From NCBI GenBank assembly GCA_001768515.1, contig MEOA01000042.1:1-43255 (forward strand): a stretch of DNA of 43,255 nucleotides. Reading direction: 5' to 3'. This document shows positions 24,660 to 37,448 of this stretch, in pieces. Below the pieces are notes generated by a model. That model worked only from the letters and a program-made list of their open reading frames with translations. It had not been told where the DNA came from and made no database searches. The DNA comes from Bacteroidetes bacterium GWE2_42_24. Lineage in GTDB: Bacteria > Bacteroidota > Bacteroidia > Bacteroidales > TTA-H9. How positions within the stretch are numbered: the stretch's first letter is position 1; every line of letters begins with the position of its first letter. A program made the translations under genes and the position numbers.

Positions 24660-27152
24660 TCATACAATTTTCTGCGTCCTGCCATTTACGATGGCTGAAT
24701 AGAGCTCAGTATTTGAGGCAAACGCTGCATCACCGATCTTTTGTTTCAGGGTTCTAATGCTGTCGGTGTAATCCGGGATATGGCTCACGATACTGGTAAT
24801 TTCCGATATCTGGCAAATTTCAAGCCTGCTGAGCTGATCTAACCATGGTCGCAGCAAAGCCTCTTCATTGGTTGACAATTTCACCGATTCATCAGCGGAT
24901 ACAATGTACTTCTCCCAGGTTGATATTGCTTTTCCATCGAGGGTGAATTCAAACAACACCCCATTGTCGGTATTTCTGGCTTTAATGGTGTGGCCATGTG
25001 CCTGAATGGCCATCCTGCAAAACGTCAGCCCCAGACCAGTTGATTTATAGCCTGAACTGTCGATTTTTTCTGCCTGAATGTATTTGTCGAAAATGGTTTC
25101 CAGGGCTTCATCAGGAATATGACTACCGTAATTTTTAATACTAATACTAATTATCTCATCAGTTGAGGCTAAAGCAGTAATTTCAATGTTGTGATTTTGT
25201 ATTGAAAATCTTACAGCATTGGTTATCAGGTTCTCAAAAACCCTTTTCAGTATCTCTTTATCGGCATAAAGATCAATGTCGTCAGTGGAAATCAATACCG
25301 ACAGGTTTTTCTCTTTCAGAATGATCTCCTGACAACTGATTACCTCGTCAAGAATTGATCGGAGTGATACAGGTTGTTTGTCAATTGAAAAAGTGGTTTG
25401 TTCGTATTTCTCAACATCAAGCAAATTCATAACTAACCTTAGCATCTTCCCGGCAGTATATTTCAATTTCTTGTCGGTGGTCTTCATCATTATTTGACCC
25501 AGCGGATTTTTCAAGTCATGCACCAATGTGCTGATCAGAATTCTTTTAAACTTATCAAGTTCTTCGAGATGACGGTTTTTGACCCTGAGCTCTTCAGCTT
25601 TTATTCCTATTTCGTCTTTCTGTAGGGCAAGCTGCTCATTTTTGTATTTCAATTCAAGTGTGCGCTCATTGATAATGCTTTCGAGATGCTGCTTGTCCTT
25701 TTCCAGTCGCTTGGTGTTAAATTTTACCACGAAAAACAAGAGCCCGAACCAGAATAACATCATCAGTGCATAGAAGGGGTACTTTAACCAGGCGTAATGG
25801 TTTTTGCTGTAACTGAACAAGTAATAGAATAGTCGCGAATTGTAAAAAATGCAGTTTCTGCCCTGGTGGTGTATAACTTCAATTCTGCCATCTTCGGGCA
25901 GGGGAGCAAATTCCTGTTCGATACTGAATGTGGTCCTGTCATGAAAATCATTTGCAAAAATAATTAGCTCGTTCTTGTTGAAGGCTATAAACTCCTTTTG
26001 CTTGTTGTTATTGATGTCGAAAAAACCACAGGCATTTGAAATTTTATCAATTCTTTCTGCAAGTGTCAGGTCATCAGAGTAAATGTCAAGGTTATCTGCC
26101 GAATGAAGAACTATTTCTTTGCCATTTGTAAAGAGGTTGTCATAATCATACAATGCCGTAATTTGCTTTAAAACCTGCCCCTGTAGATTACTTAGAATTA
26201 TTTTTGCTTTTTTATTGTTTTCTATTTGGCTGTTCGACAAAGAAATAATATAAGGGATGTCTTCAATTGTAATTATCTCGGAGAGGGTATAGTTTGTCCA
26301 GCCAAAGAACTCAACAGGGGTAAATGCAAATTTGAGATTGTTGTCATACAGTAGTATATATGAAGCAAAATCACCAAATTGGTAAATTCTATCCTTAGTT
26401 TCCTCATACATTTGAAGGGTATCTTTATTGCGCGAGTTTTTCAAACCTTCCGACTCCCCGGGTGAAACAGTGTTGCCTGCTGCAATAACCTTTTTCGCGA
26501 GCAGATACTCCCGCTTATGATAAGTCAGTAATTCAGCTTTAAGGTTAACAATGCTGCTTCGCGCTGTTTTGGTCAGCTTGTTGTCTCTTAAATCAAATTT
26601 GTAAATATTTCGTGGTTGTATTGAATAACCGGCAGCTAAGTCGAAATAAACATTTGACTCGTTGGTTATTAAGAAGTTGTTTGTAACATCCGGAGCGTTA
26701 TTAAAATAACTGATTGAATCTAATTTGACCTTTCTTAACGGGAGAAGTAGTTTCTTCGAAAAGCTATACTCAAGGATGTTGAGATAGGTCAGGTGACCTC
26801 TGGCTGTAAGGAAAATAATATCTTTGGCTCCATCCTGGTTAATATCGGCCAGTGTTATAAACCGGCTTATGAAAACCTCACTTTTATCGAAGATGTATAT
26901 TTCATGCAGCGATTTGTTGTGACGATATTCAATTGAGTGCCCTGATTTGTTGATCCTGTAGTGCAACAACGATTCAGACGTCGAGTCGTTGTTTATATCT
27001 AAAATGTATTCCTGATCGGTGGCCTCTTTTCTCCACAATGAATCGAGTTCAAGCGTGTAAGGCTCAAATTGTTTTTTTGGGATAATATTGCTTATCAGTA
27101 TTGTAAATACAACGGCAATTGAAATTAATATAATGCTGGTTATTCTGTTCAC
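24660..27152 (-). CDS. Membrane histidine kinase with large periplasmic FG-GAP-like sensor
   Basis: An 830-residue kinase. Membrane segment 1 (about 5-24) and segment 2 (456-476) enclose a 430-residue periplasmic domain with two FG-GAP/VCBS-like calcium-loop motifs (LADINQDGAKDIIFLT at 101 and FFDINNNKQKEFIAFN at 377), suggesting a beta-propeller. A coiled coil (about 480-535) leads to HisKA with H545 in STLVHDLKNPLGQIM and to a HATPase (VFENLITNAVRFS, STGLGLTFCRMA). After it comes an unassigned tail of about 65 residues (765-830). The start is GTG at 27152, chosen because the signal/anchor helix begins there and no early ATG exists. It follows the regulator gene by 14 bp, so they are a two-component pair. 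Confidence 0.88.
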   Translation of the reverse strand: MNRITSIILISIAVVFTILISNIIPKKQFEPYTLELDSLWRKEATDQEYILDINNDSTSESLLHYRINKSGHSIEYRHNKSLHEIYIFDKSEVFISRFITLADINQDGAKDIIFLTARGHLTYLNILEYSFSKKLLLPLRKVKLDSISYFNNAPDVTNNFLITNESNVYFDLAAGYSIQPRNIYKFDLRDNKLTKTARSSIVNLKAELLTYHKREYLLAKKVIAAGNTVSPGESEGLKNSRNKDTLQMYEETKDRIYQFGDFASYILLYDNNLKFAFTPVEFFGWTNYTLSEIITIEDIPYIISLSNSQIENNKKAKIILSNLQGQVLKQITALYDYDNLFTNGKEIVLHSADNLDIYSDDLTLAERIDKISNACGFFDINNNKQKEFIAFNKNELIIFANDFHDRTTFSIEQEFAPLPEDGRIEVIHHQGRNCIFYNSRLFYYLFSYSKNHYAWLKYPFYALMMLFWFGLLFFVVKFNTKRLEKDKQHLESIINERTLELKYKNEQLALQKDEIGIKAEELRVKNRHLEELDKFKRILISTLVHDLKNPLGQIMMKTTDKKLKYTAGKMLRLVMNLLDVEKYEQTTFSIDKQPVSLRSILDEVISCQEIILKEKNLSVLISTDDIDLYADKEILKRVFENLITNAVRFSIQNHNIEITALASTDEIISISIKNYGSHIPDEALETIFDKYIQAEKIDSSGYKSTGLGLTFCRMAIQAHGHTIKARNTDNGVLFEFTLDGKAISTWEKYIVSADESVKLSTNEEALLRPWLDQLSRLEICQISEITSIVSHIPDYTDSIRTLKQKIGDAAFASNTELYSAIVNGRTQKIV

Positions 27153-27166
27153 AATACTTCCAGGGT

Positions 27167-28081
27167 TTAGCTTATTTCGTGAATGAAATTATTCAAAGAG
27201 TCCGCTGCATCAAGACCAAGCTTTTTCTTCAGCCTGTATTTTGTCTTTTTGATGGTGTCAGCGCTTTGGTTCGATACTGCCGATATTTCTTTTGTTGTCA
27301 TGTTTAGCTTTATCAAGCCACAAAGCCTTCGTTCAGCCGGGCTCAGATCGGGAATTCTGGATTGCAGGTTGTTGTAAAATGAATGATGAACTTTCACAAA
27401 TAGAGATTCAAGCTCATCCCAGTTCACTGCTGACGATTTGGCTTTGTATGACGAGATGATTTTCGAGATCATTTTCCCCCCGGTCTCCGTAACGTGATCT
27501 CTAAGTGTGTTGAGACTTTTGATGAGATGCTCGTGTCCTTCTGCATCGGTAATTATCTTCAGCTTTAAAGTTGATAAAGCTTGTGAATTAATTTCCAATT
27601 GATATTTTATCCGCTCAATTTGTTGCTGCGAAATCTCTTTATGAAGGTTGATGTTCTCCTGATGCTCTTGGTTGAGGCTGATCATTGACTTCACCCTTGC
27701 AATAATCTCAATGTTATCGAATGGCTTGCGAATGAAGTCATTGGCGCCAGATTCAAGTGCCATCTGCAGGTTCTCCGGTGTTGTCATTTTCCCTGTAGCC
27801 ATGATAATGGGTGTAAGCTTGGTTCCTGGTGAACACCTTAACATTTTGACAGCTTCTATACCATCCATTTCTGGCATATCCCAATCCATGATGATTGCCT
27901 GTGGCCTGTGTTTTTCGGCCACTTCTACCGCGATTTTACCGTTTGGAGCCACCAACAATTGATAGTTCTCTTTCTTCAGGACTTCAAATATATCCTTGAT
28001 ATTTTGGGGCTCATCGTCAGCTATTAAAACCTTAAGCTGCATATTCACATTTGCTTTGTCAGTTTCTTCCTGTATTGTCAT
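27167..28081 (-). CDS. Response regulator with C-terminal helix-turn-helix
   Basis: A 304-residue regulator. The receiver domain (about 15-135) has the acidic residues of IADDEPQN, phospho-acceptor D66 in AIIMDWDMPEMDG and Lys in DFIRKPFDN. A helical, coiled-coil-prone linker follows (about 140-235; NINLHKEISQQQIERIKYQL). The last about 65 residues form a GerE-like helix-turn-helix (LSPAERRLCGLIKLNMTTKE, then SAVSNQSADTIKKTKYRLKK), the arrangement seen in many Bacteroidota regulators next to propeller-type kinases. Met at residue 14 is an alternative start. It precedes the kinase by 14 bp. A possible promoter at 28620-28650 would leave a leader of about 530 nt. Confidence 0.88.
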   Translation of the reverse strand: MTIQEETDKANVNMQLKVLIADDEPQNIKDIFEVLKKENYQLLVAPNGKIAVEVAEKHRPQAIIMDWDMPEMDGIEAVKMLRCSPGTKLTPIIMATGKMTTPENLQMALESGANDFIRKPFDNIEIIARVKSMISLNQEHQENINLHKEISQQQIERIKYQLEINSQALSTLKLKIITDAEGHEHLIKSLNTLRDHVTETGGKMISKIISSYKAKSSAVNWDELESLFVKVHHSFYNNLQSRIPDLSPAERRLCGLIKLNMTTKEISAVSNQSADTIKKTKYRLKKKLGLDAADSLNNFIHEIS

Positions 28082-28153
28082 GGTTTTTTGGTTTGTTTCG
28101 TTTCAACCCGATTAACGATACATGATTGTTGTGGATTTCAGGTTTGAAGTGTC

Positions 28154-28615
28154 TTAGGAGATTTTCATTGATTCTATTGGGCAGAAAATCAGGTAATATG
28201 GCGAAAAAATCCTTAGGCAGAAGGCTCGGAGATATGGGGTTCTCCCTGTTGATTCTATAAAATGAACAGAACATGGCAGCGCGCTTTGCTCATCGTGTGA
28301 TCCGGCTAACAAGTTGATCTGCCTTCCGGTTAATCCCTGATTAATAAAATTCCCCATATTTCTGTAGCCAATTTCAGTTGAGCCTTTATCCTGATAGTTT
28401 ATCGGGCTGTTAAAACGGTTGATTGAGCCATGGAAAGCTTTATCCGTCGGGTTACGTGGCATATCGCTTTCGTCCATCTCTGTTATAGCTTTGCCTATTC
28501 CATTAAGCATTTTCACAGAAAGGCGGACAATCTCCTTGCTGGTTTTGTTAATGAAATGAAGCAGTTGTGTGTGCTTTTTTAATTCCGCGGCGATGATATT
28601 CCATCCGTTTAGCAT
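28154..28615 (-). CDS. Doubtful 153-codon open frame
   Basis: An open frame beginning at the ATG 28615 (a GTG lies five codons earlier) and ending 73 bp before the regulator gene. The product has no signal peptide, no membrane segment and no motif I recognise. A promoter-like sequence would start transcription almost exactly at the ATG, which could mean a leaderless gene or an untranslated leader of the two-component operon. I list it because it fills a gap, but it may well be non-coding. Confidence 0.15.
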   Translation of the reverse strand: MLNGWNIIAAELKKHTQLLHFINKTSKEIVRLSVKMLNGIGKAITEMDESDMPRNPTDKAFHGSINRFNSPINYQDKGSTEIGYRNMGNFINQGLTGRQINLLAGSHDEQSALPCSVHFIESTGRTPYLRAFCLRIFSPYYLIFCPIESMKIS

Positions 28616-28619
28616 AATA

Positions 28620-28650
28620 CAAATATACACAGACCAATCGTATTCTCAAT
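28620..28650 (-). promoter_or_regulatory. Probable promoter of the two-component operon at 24.7-28.1 kb
   Basis: On the minus strand TATATTTG (28620-28627) is a perfect -7 box, and ATTG (28647-28650) sits at the right distance (19-bp spacer). The expected start near 28614 lies about 530 nt before the regulator's ATG. Confidence 0.55.
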
Positions 28651-29041
28651 AATTTAAGACGTGTAGTTCTTAGATAGTTGTTATATTTGTGTTAAGAAAT
28701 GCCTTTTCTCACCTTGATGCCATTGTGGATGTAAGGTCATTATCAGTACTGATCCCTAAGAGACGCTACCATGAAAAACCACCATTTTCTATGTGCACCC
28801 CATTGGGGCGTCAACTTTGTAGAAAAATCGACAATCTGAACCCCGGTCTAATGAGTGCCCTGAATCTGAAGATTTCCGGATCATCGAAAGCACGGCATGG
28901 TTAATCCACCCAACCCGTTACTTGAAACTTAAGATGGGTACAGAAACAGATTTAGATTTGAGTTGCCGTTTTTTAGGCTTTGTTACCAAAATTTGGGTGA
29001 TTGAGGATACTAACTTTTCTATCTTCATTAAAAAAATTTCA

Positions 29042-29328
29042 ACTTTTTTTTGAAATTTTTGTGTGAATCAAATCACATAACGCAAATTTTTATTCAGTTG
29101 ATTGCGAGTTATTTATAACCCTGTTTTACCTCTGTGTTACCTCAAAGATAGACCAAAGTTGGGTCAAAGTTATGTTTTTCTTATGTATCGCCCGTGGTTG
29201 TAGTAACGTTTAGGTATCTTAGATATGAAGAAGTGATAACTATATGAAATTTATGGCACGGAAATTGTAAAATGCATTTTCCCATTGGTTTTAACACCGG
29301 GATGATCGGGGAATATAGCTCATCGGTT
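29042..29328 (+). repeat. Paralogous intergenic element, copy 2
   Basis: The ungapped partner of 1404-1690. It keeps the three CAAAG boxes at 11-bp spacing (starting 29143, 29154 and 29165), the identical GTTATGTTTTTCTTATG block, TGTAGTAACGTTT (29199-29211), the TGGCAC box (29254-29259), TGATCGGG (29303-29310) and CGGTT (29324-29328). Similarity fades outside these limits. Read on the minus strand, the third CAAAG box gives TAACTTTG, a -7-like sequence, so leftward transcription cannot be excluded. Confidence 0.8.
29253..29269 (+). promoter_or_regulatory. Sigma-54-like promoter in repeat copy 2
   Basis: TGGCACG-GAAA-TTGTA has the -24 GG and -12 TTG elements at correct spacing; the only departure in the core is T for C at -12. 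The predicted start is near 29280. Copy 1 conserves TGGCAC but not the -12 half. Confidence 0.45.
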
Positions 29329-29451
29329 GCATAAGAATACGAAAATAGTTTGCATCATCTGCTTTGGGGTCACTTGCAAAAGCTCACGTTAATTGAGATG
29401 AAGTTTTATCGCAAAGAAAAAGCCCCGGCGAGCAGGGGCTTTGTTGTTTTT
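29280..29451 (+). ncRNA. Candidate small RNA downstream of repeat copy 2
   Basis: About 170 nt lie between the predicted sigma-54 start and the T-rich tail of the hairpin at 29419-29442, with no open frame of note. The first 50 nt contain ATGATCGGGGAA and CGGTT, which are conserved at identical spacing in copy 1; GATGA (29301-29305) can pair with TCATC in the same block. It is antisense to no gene. Existence as an RNA is inferred, not shown. Confidence 0.35.
29419..29442 (-). terminator. Bidirectional terminator between the sugar operon and the candidate small RNA
   Basis: An 8-bp stem AAAGCCCC / GGGGCTTT with an 8-nt loop, followed by T-rich runs on both sides (TTTGTTGTTTTT rightward, complement of GCAAAGAAAA leftward). 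It lies about 35 bp after the transporter stop. Confidence 0.8.
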
Positions 29452-29477
29452 AAATGGTAAATGATTTGGATCTTAGT

Positions 29478-30743
29478 TTACCACTTTCTCATCTTGTGCC
29501 ATTTCCATGCATAGAGTAGAATAACAACGTAACAGGGCAGCAGGATAGAATAGGCTGAAGTGTTAGTCCAGACATCGGCCAATTTGCCCCAGATCAACGG
29601 CAAAATTGCCCCGCCGGCGATGGCCATAATCAGCAGGGCTGATCCTGTTTTGATGAATTTTCCTAGTCCGGCAATGGCAAGCGGCCAGATTGCAGGCCAA
29701 ACCAAGGCGTTGGCTAACCCCAGTAGCGCGATGAAGAGCACCGATACCATTCCCGAGGTGAATACTGCGAACGTTGTAAAGATGATGCCCAAAATAGCAG
29801 AAATTAACAGGGCTTTGTGTTGGCTGATGTATTTGGGGATGAAAATGATGCCTACGATATACCCTGCTACCATGGCAATAAGAGTATAAGTTGTAAAGGC
29901 CTTGGCGGTTTCGAGGGCAATGCCTAATGATTGTCCATACCTGATAATGGTGTCGCCTGCAATTACTTCCGCTCCGACATACAGAAAGAGGGTAAGCACA
30001 CCCAGTATTAATTGCGGGAAGGCAAATATGCTGTGATGTTCAGTGTTGTCATGCGATTCAACCGATTCTTCGTCTGCTTCAACTTCGGGTAAAGGTGAAA
30101 AACGGACACCAAGACCCAATACAAATAAAACTACTGACATTACCACATAGGGTGCAATCACCCTGCGGGCCAAGCCATCGAGTGCCAAAGCCTTTTCCTG
30201 ATCTCCCATGTTTGCCAGCCCGGTAACGAATGAATCGCCGTCGTGAAGGATAAAATAGGCCATGATAAGCGGTGCTGCTGCACCGGCCAGCTTATTAAAT
30301 ATCCCCATAATGCTAATACGTCGGGCAGCACTTTCGGCAGGTCCCAGAATTGTGATATATGGGTTTGATGCTGTCTGGAGCACAGTCAGCCCTGCACCCA
30401 TTACAAAAAGCCCGGTCAGGAATATTGAATAAGTGCGGGAAAGGGCTGCAGGGACAAAAATGAGGGTACCTGCTGCCATGACCCACAAGCCAACCATCAT
30501 TCCGTTTTTAAAACCGGTTTTTTTCAGGATCCAGGCTGATGGCAAAGCCATAAGGGTGTAACTGATGTAAAAAGCAAAGGCAACAAAGGTTGCTTCGAAA
30601 TTTGACAGCTCACACGCTATCTTAAAATAGGGAATAAGAATTCCGTTAAGCCAGGTTACGAATCCGAAAATGAAGAACAGGATGCCAATGATCAACATTG
30701 GCAGAAAAGAGTTGCGTGATGACTGCGCTGGGGTGTTTTTCAT
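29478..30743 (-). CDS. FHS-type sugar:proton symporter (MFS)
   Basis: A 421-residue inner-membrane transporter of the fucose/glucose-galactose (FucP/GluP/NagP) branch of the major facilitator superfamily. The first helix block LPMLIIGILFFIFGFVTWLN is the family hallmark (GFVTWLNG), with NPYITILGP and FNKLAGAAAP in the middle and about twelve membrane segments. A hydrophilic acidic loop (about 220-240) separates the halves. It is the last gene of the sugar operon, 102 bp after the NagB/PIG-L gene; the neighbours suggest an amino sugar or a galactose-type sugar as cargo, but sequence alone does not settle it. Confidence 0.9.
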   Translation of the reverse strand: MKNTPAQSSRNSFLPMLIIGILFFIFGFVTWLNGILIPYFKIACELSNFEATFVAFAFYISYTLMALPSAWILKKTGFKNGMMVGLWVMAAGTLIFVPAALSRTYSIFLTGLFVMGAGLTVLQTASNPYITILGPAESAARRISIMGIFNKLAGAAAPLIMAYFILHDGDSFVTGLANMGDQEKALALDGLARRVIAPYVVMSVVLFVLGLGVRFSPLPEVEADEESVESHDNTEHHSIFAFPQLILGVLTLFLYVGAEVIAGDTIIRYGQSLGIALETAKAFTTYTLIAMVAGYIVGIIFIPKYISQHKALLISAILGIIFTTFAVFTSGMVSVLFIALLGLANALVWPAIWPLAIAGLGKFIKTGSALLIMAIAGGAILPLIWGKLADVWTNTSAYSILLPCYVVILLYAWKWHKMRKW

Positions 30744-30845
30744 GAATAAGATTGATTTTTGGTAATGGTTTGAGGCAAATGTATGGAAAGGTTTTCTACT
30801 ACCGTACCCGGCGTTTTGCGGTTGGTAAGGCGATATGTAACTATA

Positions 30846-32804
30846 TTATTGTATGTCATATCGTACAAAAACTTCGATAGCCTGATATTCGGCCATGCCA
30901 AGTTTATCGTAGGCAATGGCAGTAGCGTGGTTCCTGTCTTCGGCTCTCTGCCAGAATTCTCTGCTGTCGTGACCTGGAAACAGGGGTCTGTCTTTCTGCG
31001 ATTGGTGTTTAAAGATGGCCTTCCGTTTAATGATAACCTCTTCAGGACTTAGCGGTACTGCCATATCTACCTGATTTATATCCCATTCCTGCCAGGCTCC
31101 GCGGTAAAGCCAAACGCGGCAATCGTTGAACCATGGTTCGTGTTTCACATTGTCAATGGCCATCAAAATGGATTCCATGCACACCCTGTGCGTCCCATGC
31201 GGGTCGCTCAGGTCACCTGCTGCATAAATCTGGTGAGGTTTAAGCTCCCTGATGATTTCTGCTACCAAGTCTACATCGGCTTTTGACAAGGGCTTTTTAA
31301 CCACTTTCCCGGTTTCATAGAATGGCAGGTCAAGGAAATGAACCCTGTTGGCGGGGATGCCCACATATCGGCAGGCGGCTGTTGCTTCACCACGACGGAT
31401 TGCGGCTTTCAGCTTTAATATTGTATCGGCATCTGCATGACCGGGTTCACGGTTTCTGATGAGACTAATCAGATCATTCGATATTTTTTCCACTTCAACG
31501 CCAAGGCTCGCGATTTCATCAAACTGATTTACAAAAGCGAGATATCTTATCACATCGTCATCGAATACGGCAATGCTGCCCGAGGTTTGGTAAGCTGTAT
31601 GCACCTGGTGTCCTTGCTGAACCAGTCGGGCCAGTGTTCCACCCATTGAAATCACGTCATCATCGGGGTGTGGGCTAAATACAAGTACCCTTTTTGGATA
31701 AGGTGTTGCCCGTTCAGGTCTTGTTGTGTCATCTGCATTGGGCTTACCGCCGGGCCAGCCGGTTATTGTATGCTGAAGATCATTGAAAACCTTAATATTA
31801 ATCTGGTTAGAGGGGCCATGCTGGGTCAGCAGGTCACTCATCGCGTTATCGATGTAATCACGGTCAGTGAGTTTTAAAACTGCCTTTTCTGTTTTCGCGC
31901 ACAACCATAAAACCGCTTTTCTGATAAGTCTGTCGGTCCATGTGACACCGCCTGCCAGCCAGGGTGTCTTGACGCGTGTGAGCTCGGCTGATGCGGCAAA
32001 ATCTAGAATAATCTGTGTGTCGGGATGTTTCTGCAGCCATGATGTTGGAACCTGATCGGTAATCGGTCCTTCCACTGCTTTGTTGATGATTGAAGCTTTA
32101 TTCTCACCCCAGGCCATCAGTAGTATTCGTTTCGATTTCATGATAGATCCGACACCCATGGTGATAGCTTTCATGGGGACATAGTCTTCACCATAGAAGT
32201 CAGACGCTGCATCGGTGCGGGTAAGATGATCCAGTGTGATGAGCCGGGTAGGGGAGGCGATACCTGATCCCGGTTCATTAAACCCGATATGGCCAGTACG
32301 ACCTATACCTAGTATCTGAAGGTCAATACCGCCGGCATCGGAGATGGCTTTGTCAAAATTTCTGCAAAAAGAAATTACATCGGCAGGTTCAAGTGTGCCA
32401 TCGGGAATATGTATGTTCTCTGGCCGAACATTGATGTGGTTGAAGAGGTGTTCCTGCATGAATCTGCGATAACTCTGCAACGAGTCGGGTTTCATAGGGT
32501 AGTACTCGTCAAGGTTGAAGGTTACCACATTGTCGAAACTCAGGTTGTCTTCTTTGTGAAGGCGAACCAGTTCAGCGTACACCCTGATAGGGGTGTTGCC
32601 GGTAGCCAGACCTAACAGACACTGGCGTCCTTCACGTTGTTTCCGCCTGATTAATGCTGCAATTTCGTGCGCTACATACAAAGAGGCTTCTACAGCGTCG
32701 TCCATGATCACGGTCGGGATTTTCTCGAAGCGTGTTACCTCCTCAAAGGTTTGAGCCACTGTCGGGTGGTTAATTAAATCATCGATCCTGTAATTAGTTT
32801 TCAT
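30846..32804 (-). CDS. nagB: Glucosamine-6-phosphate deaminase / PIG-L deacetylase fusion
   Basis: A 652-residue cytoplasmic fusion. Residues about 35-290 are a NagB domain (LLGLATGNTPIRVYAEL, TFNLDEYYPM, GIGRTGHIGFNEPGSGI), which converts glucosamine 6-phosphate to fructose 6-phosphate and ammonium. Residues about 375-640 are a PIG-L/LmbE domain with the zinc motif VFSPHPDDDVISMGGTLARL and DPHGTHRV, typical of N-acetyl-sugar deacetylases. In E. coli NagB the Asp of NDGHIAFNEP is catalytic; here Thr takes its place. The ATG at 32804 starts the NagB domain properly, whereas the longer frame to 32990 only adds unrelated residues that overlap the LacZ gene. The fusion is common in Bacteroidota. 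Confidence 0.9.
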   Translation of the reverse strand: MKTNYRIDDLINHPTVAQTFEEVTRFEKIPTVIMDDAVEASLYVAHEIAALIRRKQREGRQCLLGLATGNTPIRVYAELVRLHKEDNLSFDNVVTFNLDEYYPMKPDSLQSYRRFMQEHLFNHINVRPENIHIPDGTLEPADVISFCRNFDKAISDAGGIDLQILGIGRTGHIGFNEPGSGIASPTRLITLDHLTRTDAASDFYGEDYVPMKAITMGVGSIMKSKRILLMAWGENKASIINKAVEGPITDQVPTSWLQKHPDTQIILDFAASAELTRVKTPWLAGGVTWTDRLIRKAVLWLCAKTEKAVLKLTDRDYIDNAMSDLLTQHGPSNQINIKVFNDLQHTITGWPGGKPNADDTTRPERATPYPKRVLVFSPHPDDDVISMGGTLARLVQQGHQVHTAYQTSGSIAVFDDDVIRYLAFVNQFDEIASLGVEVEKISNDLISLIRNREPGHADADTILKLKAAIRRGEATAACRYVGIPANRVHFLDLPFYETGKVVKKPLSKADVDLVAEIIRELKPHQIYAAGDLSDPHGTHRVCMESILMAIDNVKHEPWFNDCRVWLYRGAWQEWDINQVDMAVPLSPEEVIIKRKAIFKHQSQKDRPLFPGHDSREFWQRAEDRNHATAIAYDKLGMAEYQAIEVFVRYDIQ

Positions 32805-32892
32805 GATTAGAATTGTATCGTTCCATATCCCGGGTAAAATTCGGGAAAAGTGGGGCGTTAATAATATGTTTTTTTGACACCTTAAACTGTTA

Positions 32893-37384
<4,492 letters not shown>

Positions 37385-37448
37385 TAATTTGTATTTTTTA
37401 ATGAGATAAACAGCTGGACCTTCGCGGGGCCAGCTCTAAACAGGTTAT

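Larger units (their letters stand above)
28082..29477. other. 1.4-kb non-coding gap carrying repeat copy 2
   Basis: It contains, in order, about 540 bp of leader-like sequence before the regulator gene with one weak open frame, a Bacteroidota-type promoter (28620-28650), about 390 bp with nothing recognised, copy 2 of the intergenic element (29042-29328), a sigma-54-like promoter, and a bidirectional terminator. No tRNA or known riboswitch was recognised. Confidence 0.6.

Noticed and set aside
28689..28904. 71-codon frame on the plus strand
   Set aside because: No motif, no promoter and no conserved neighbour; composition looks non-coding.
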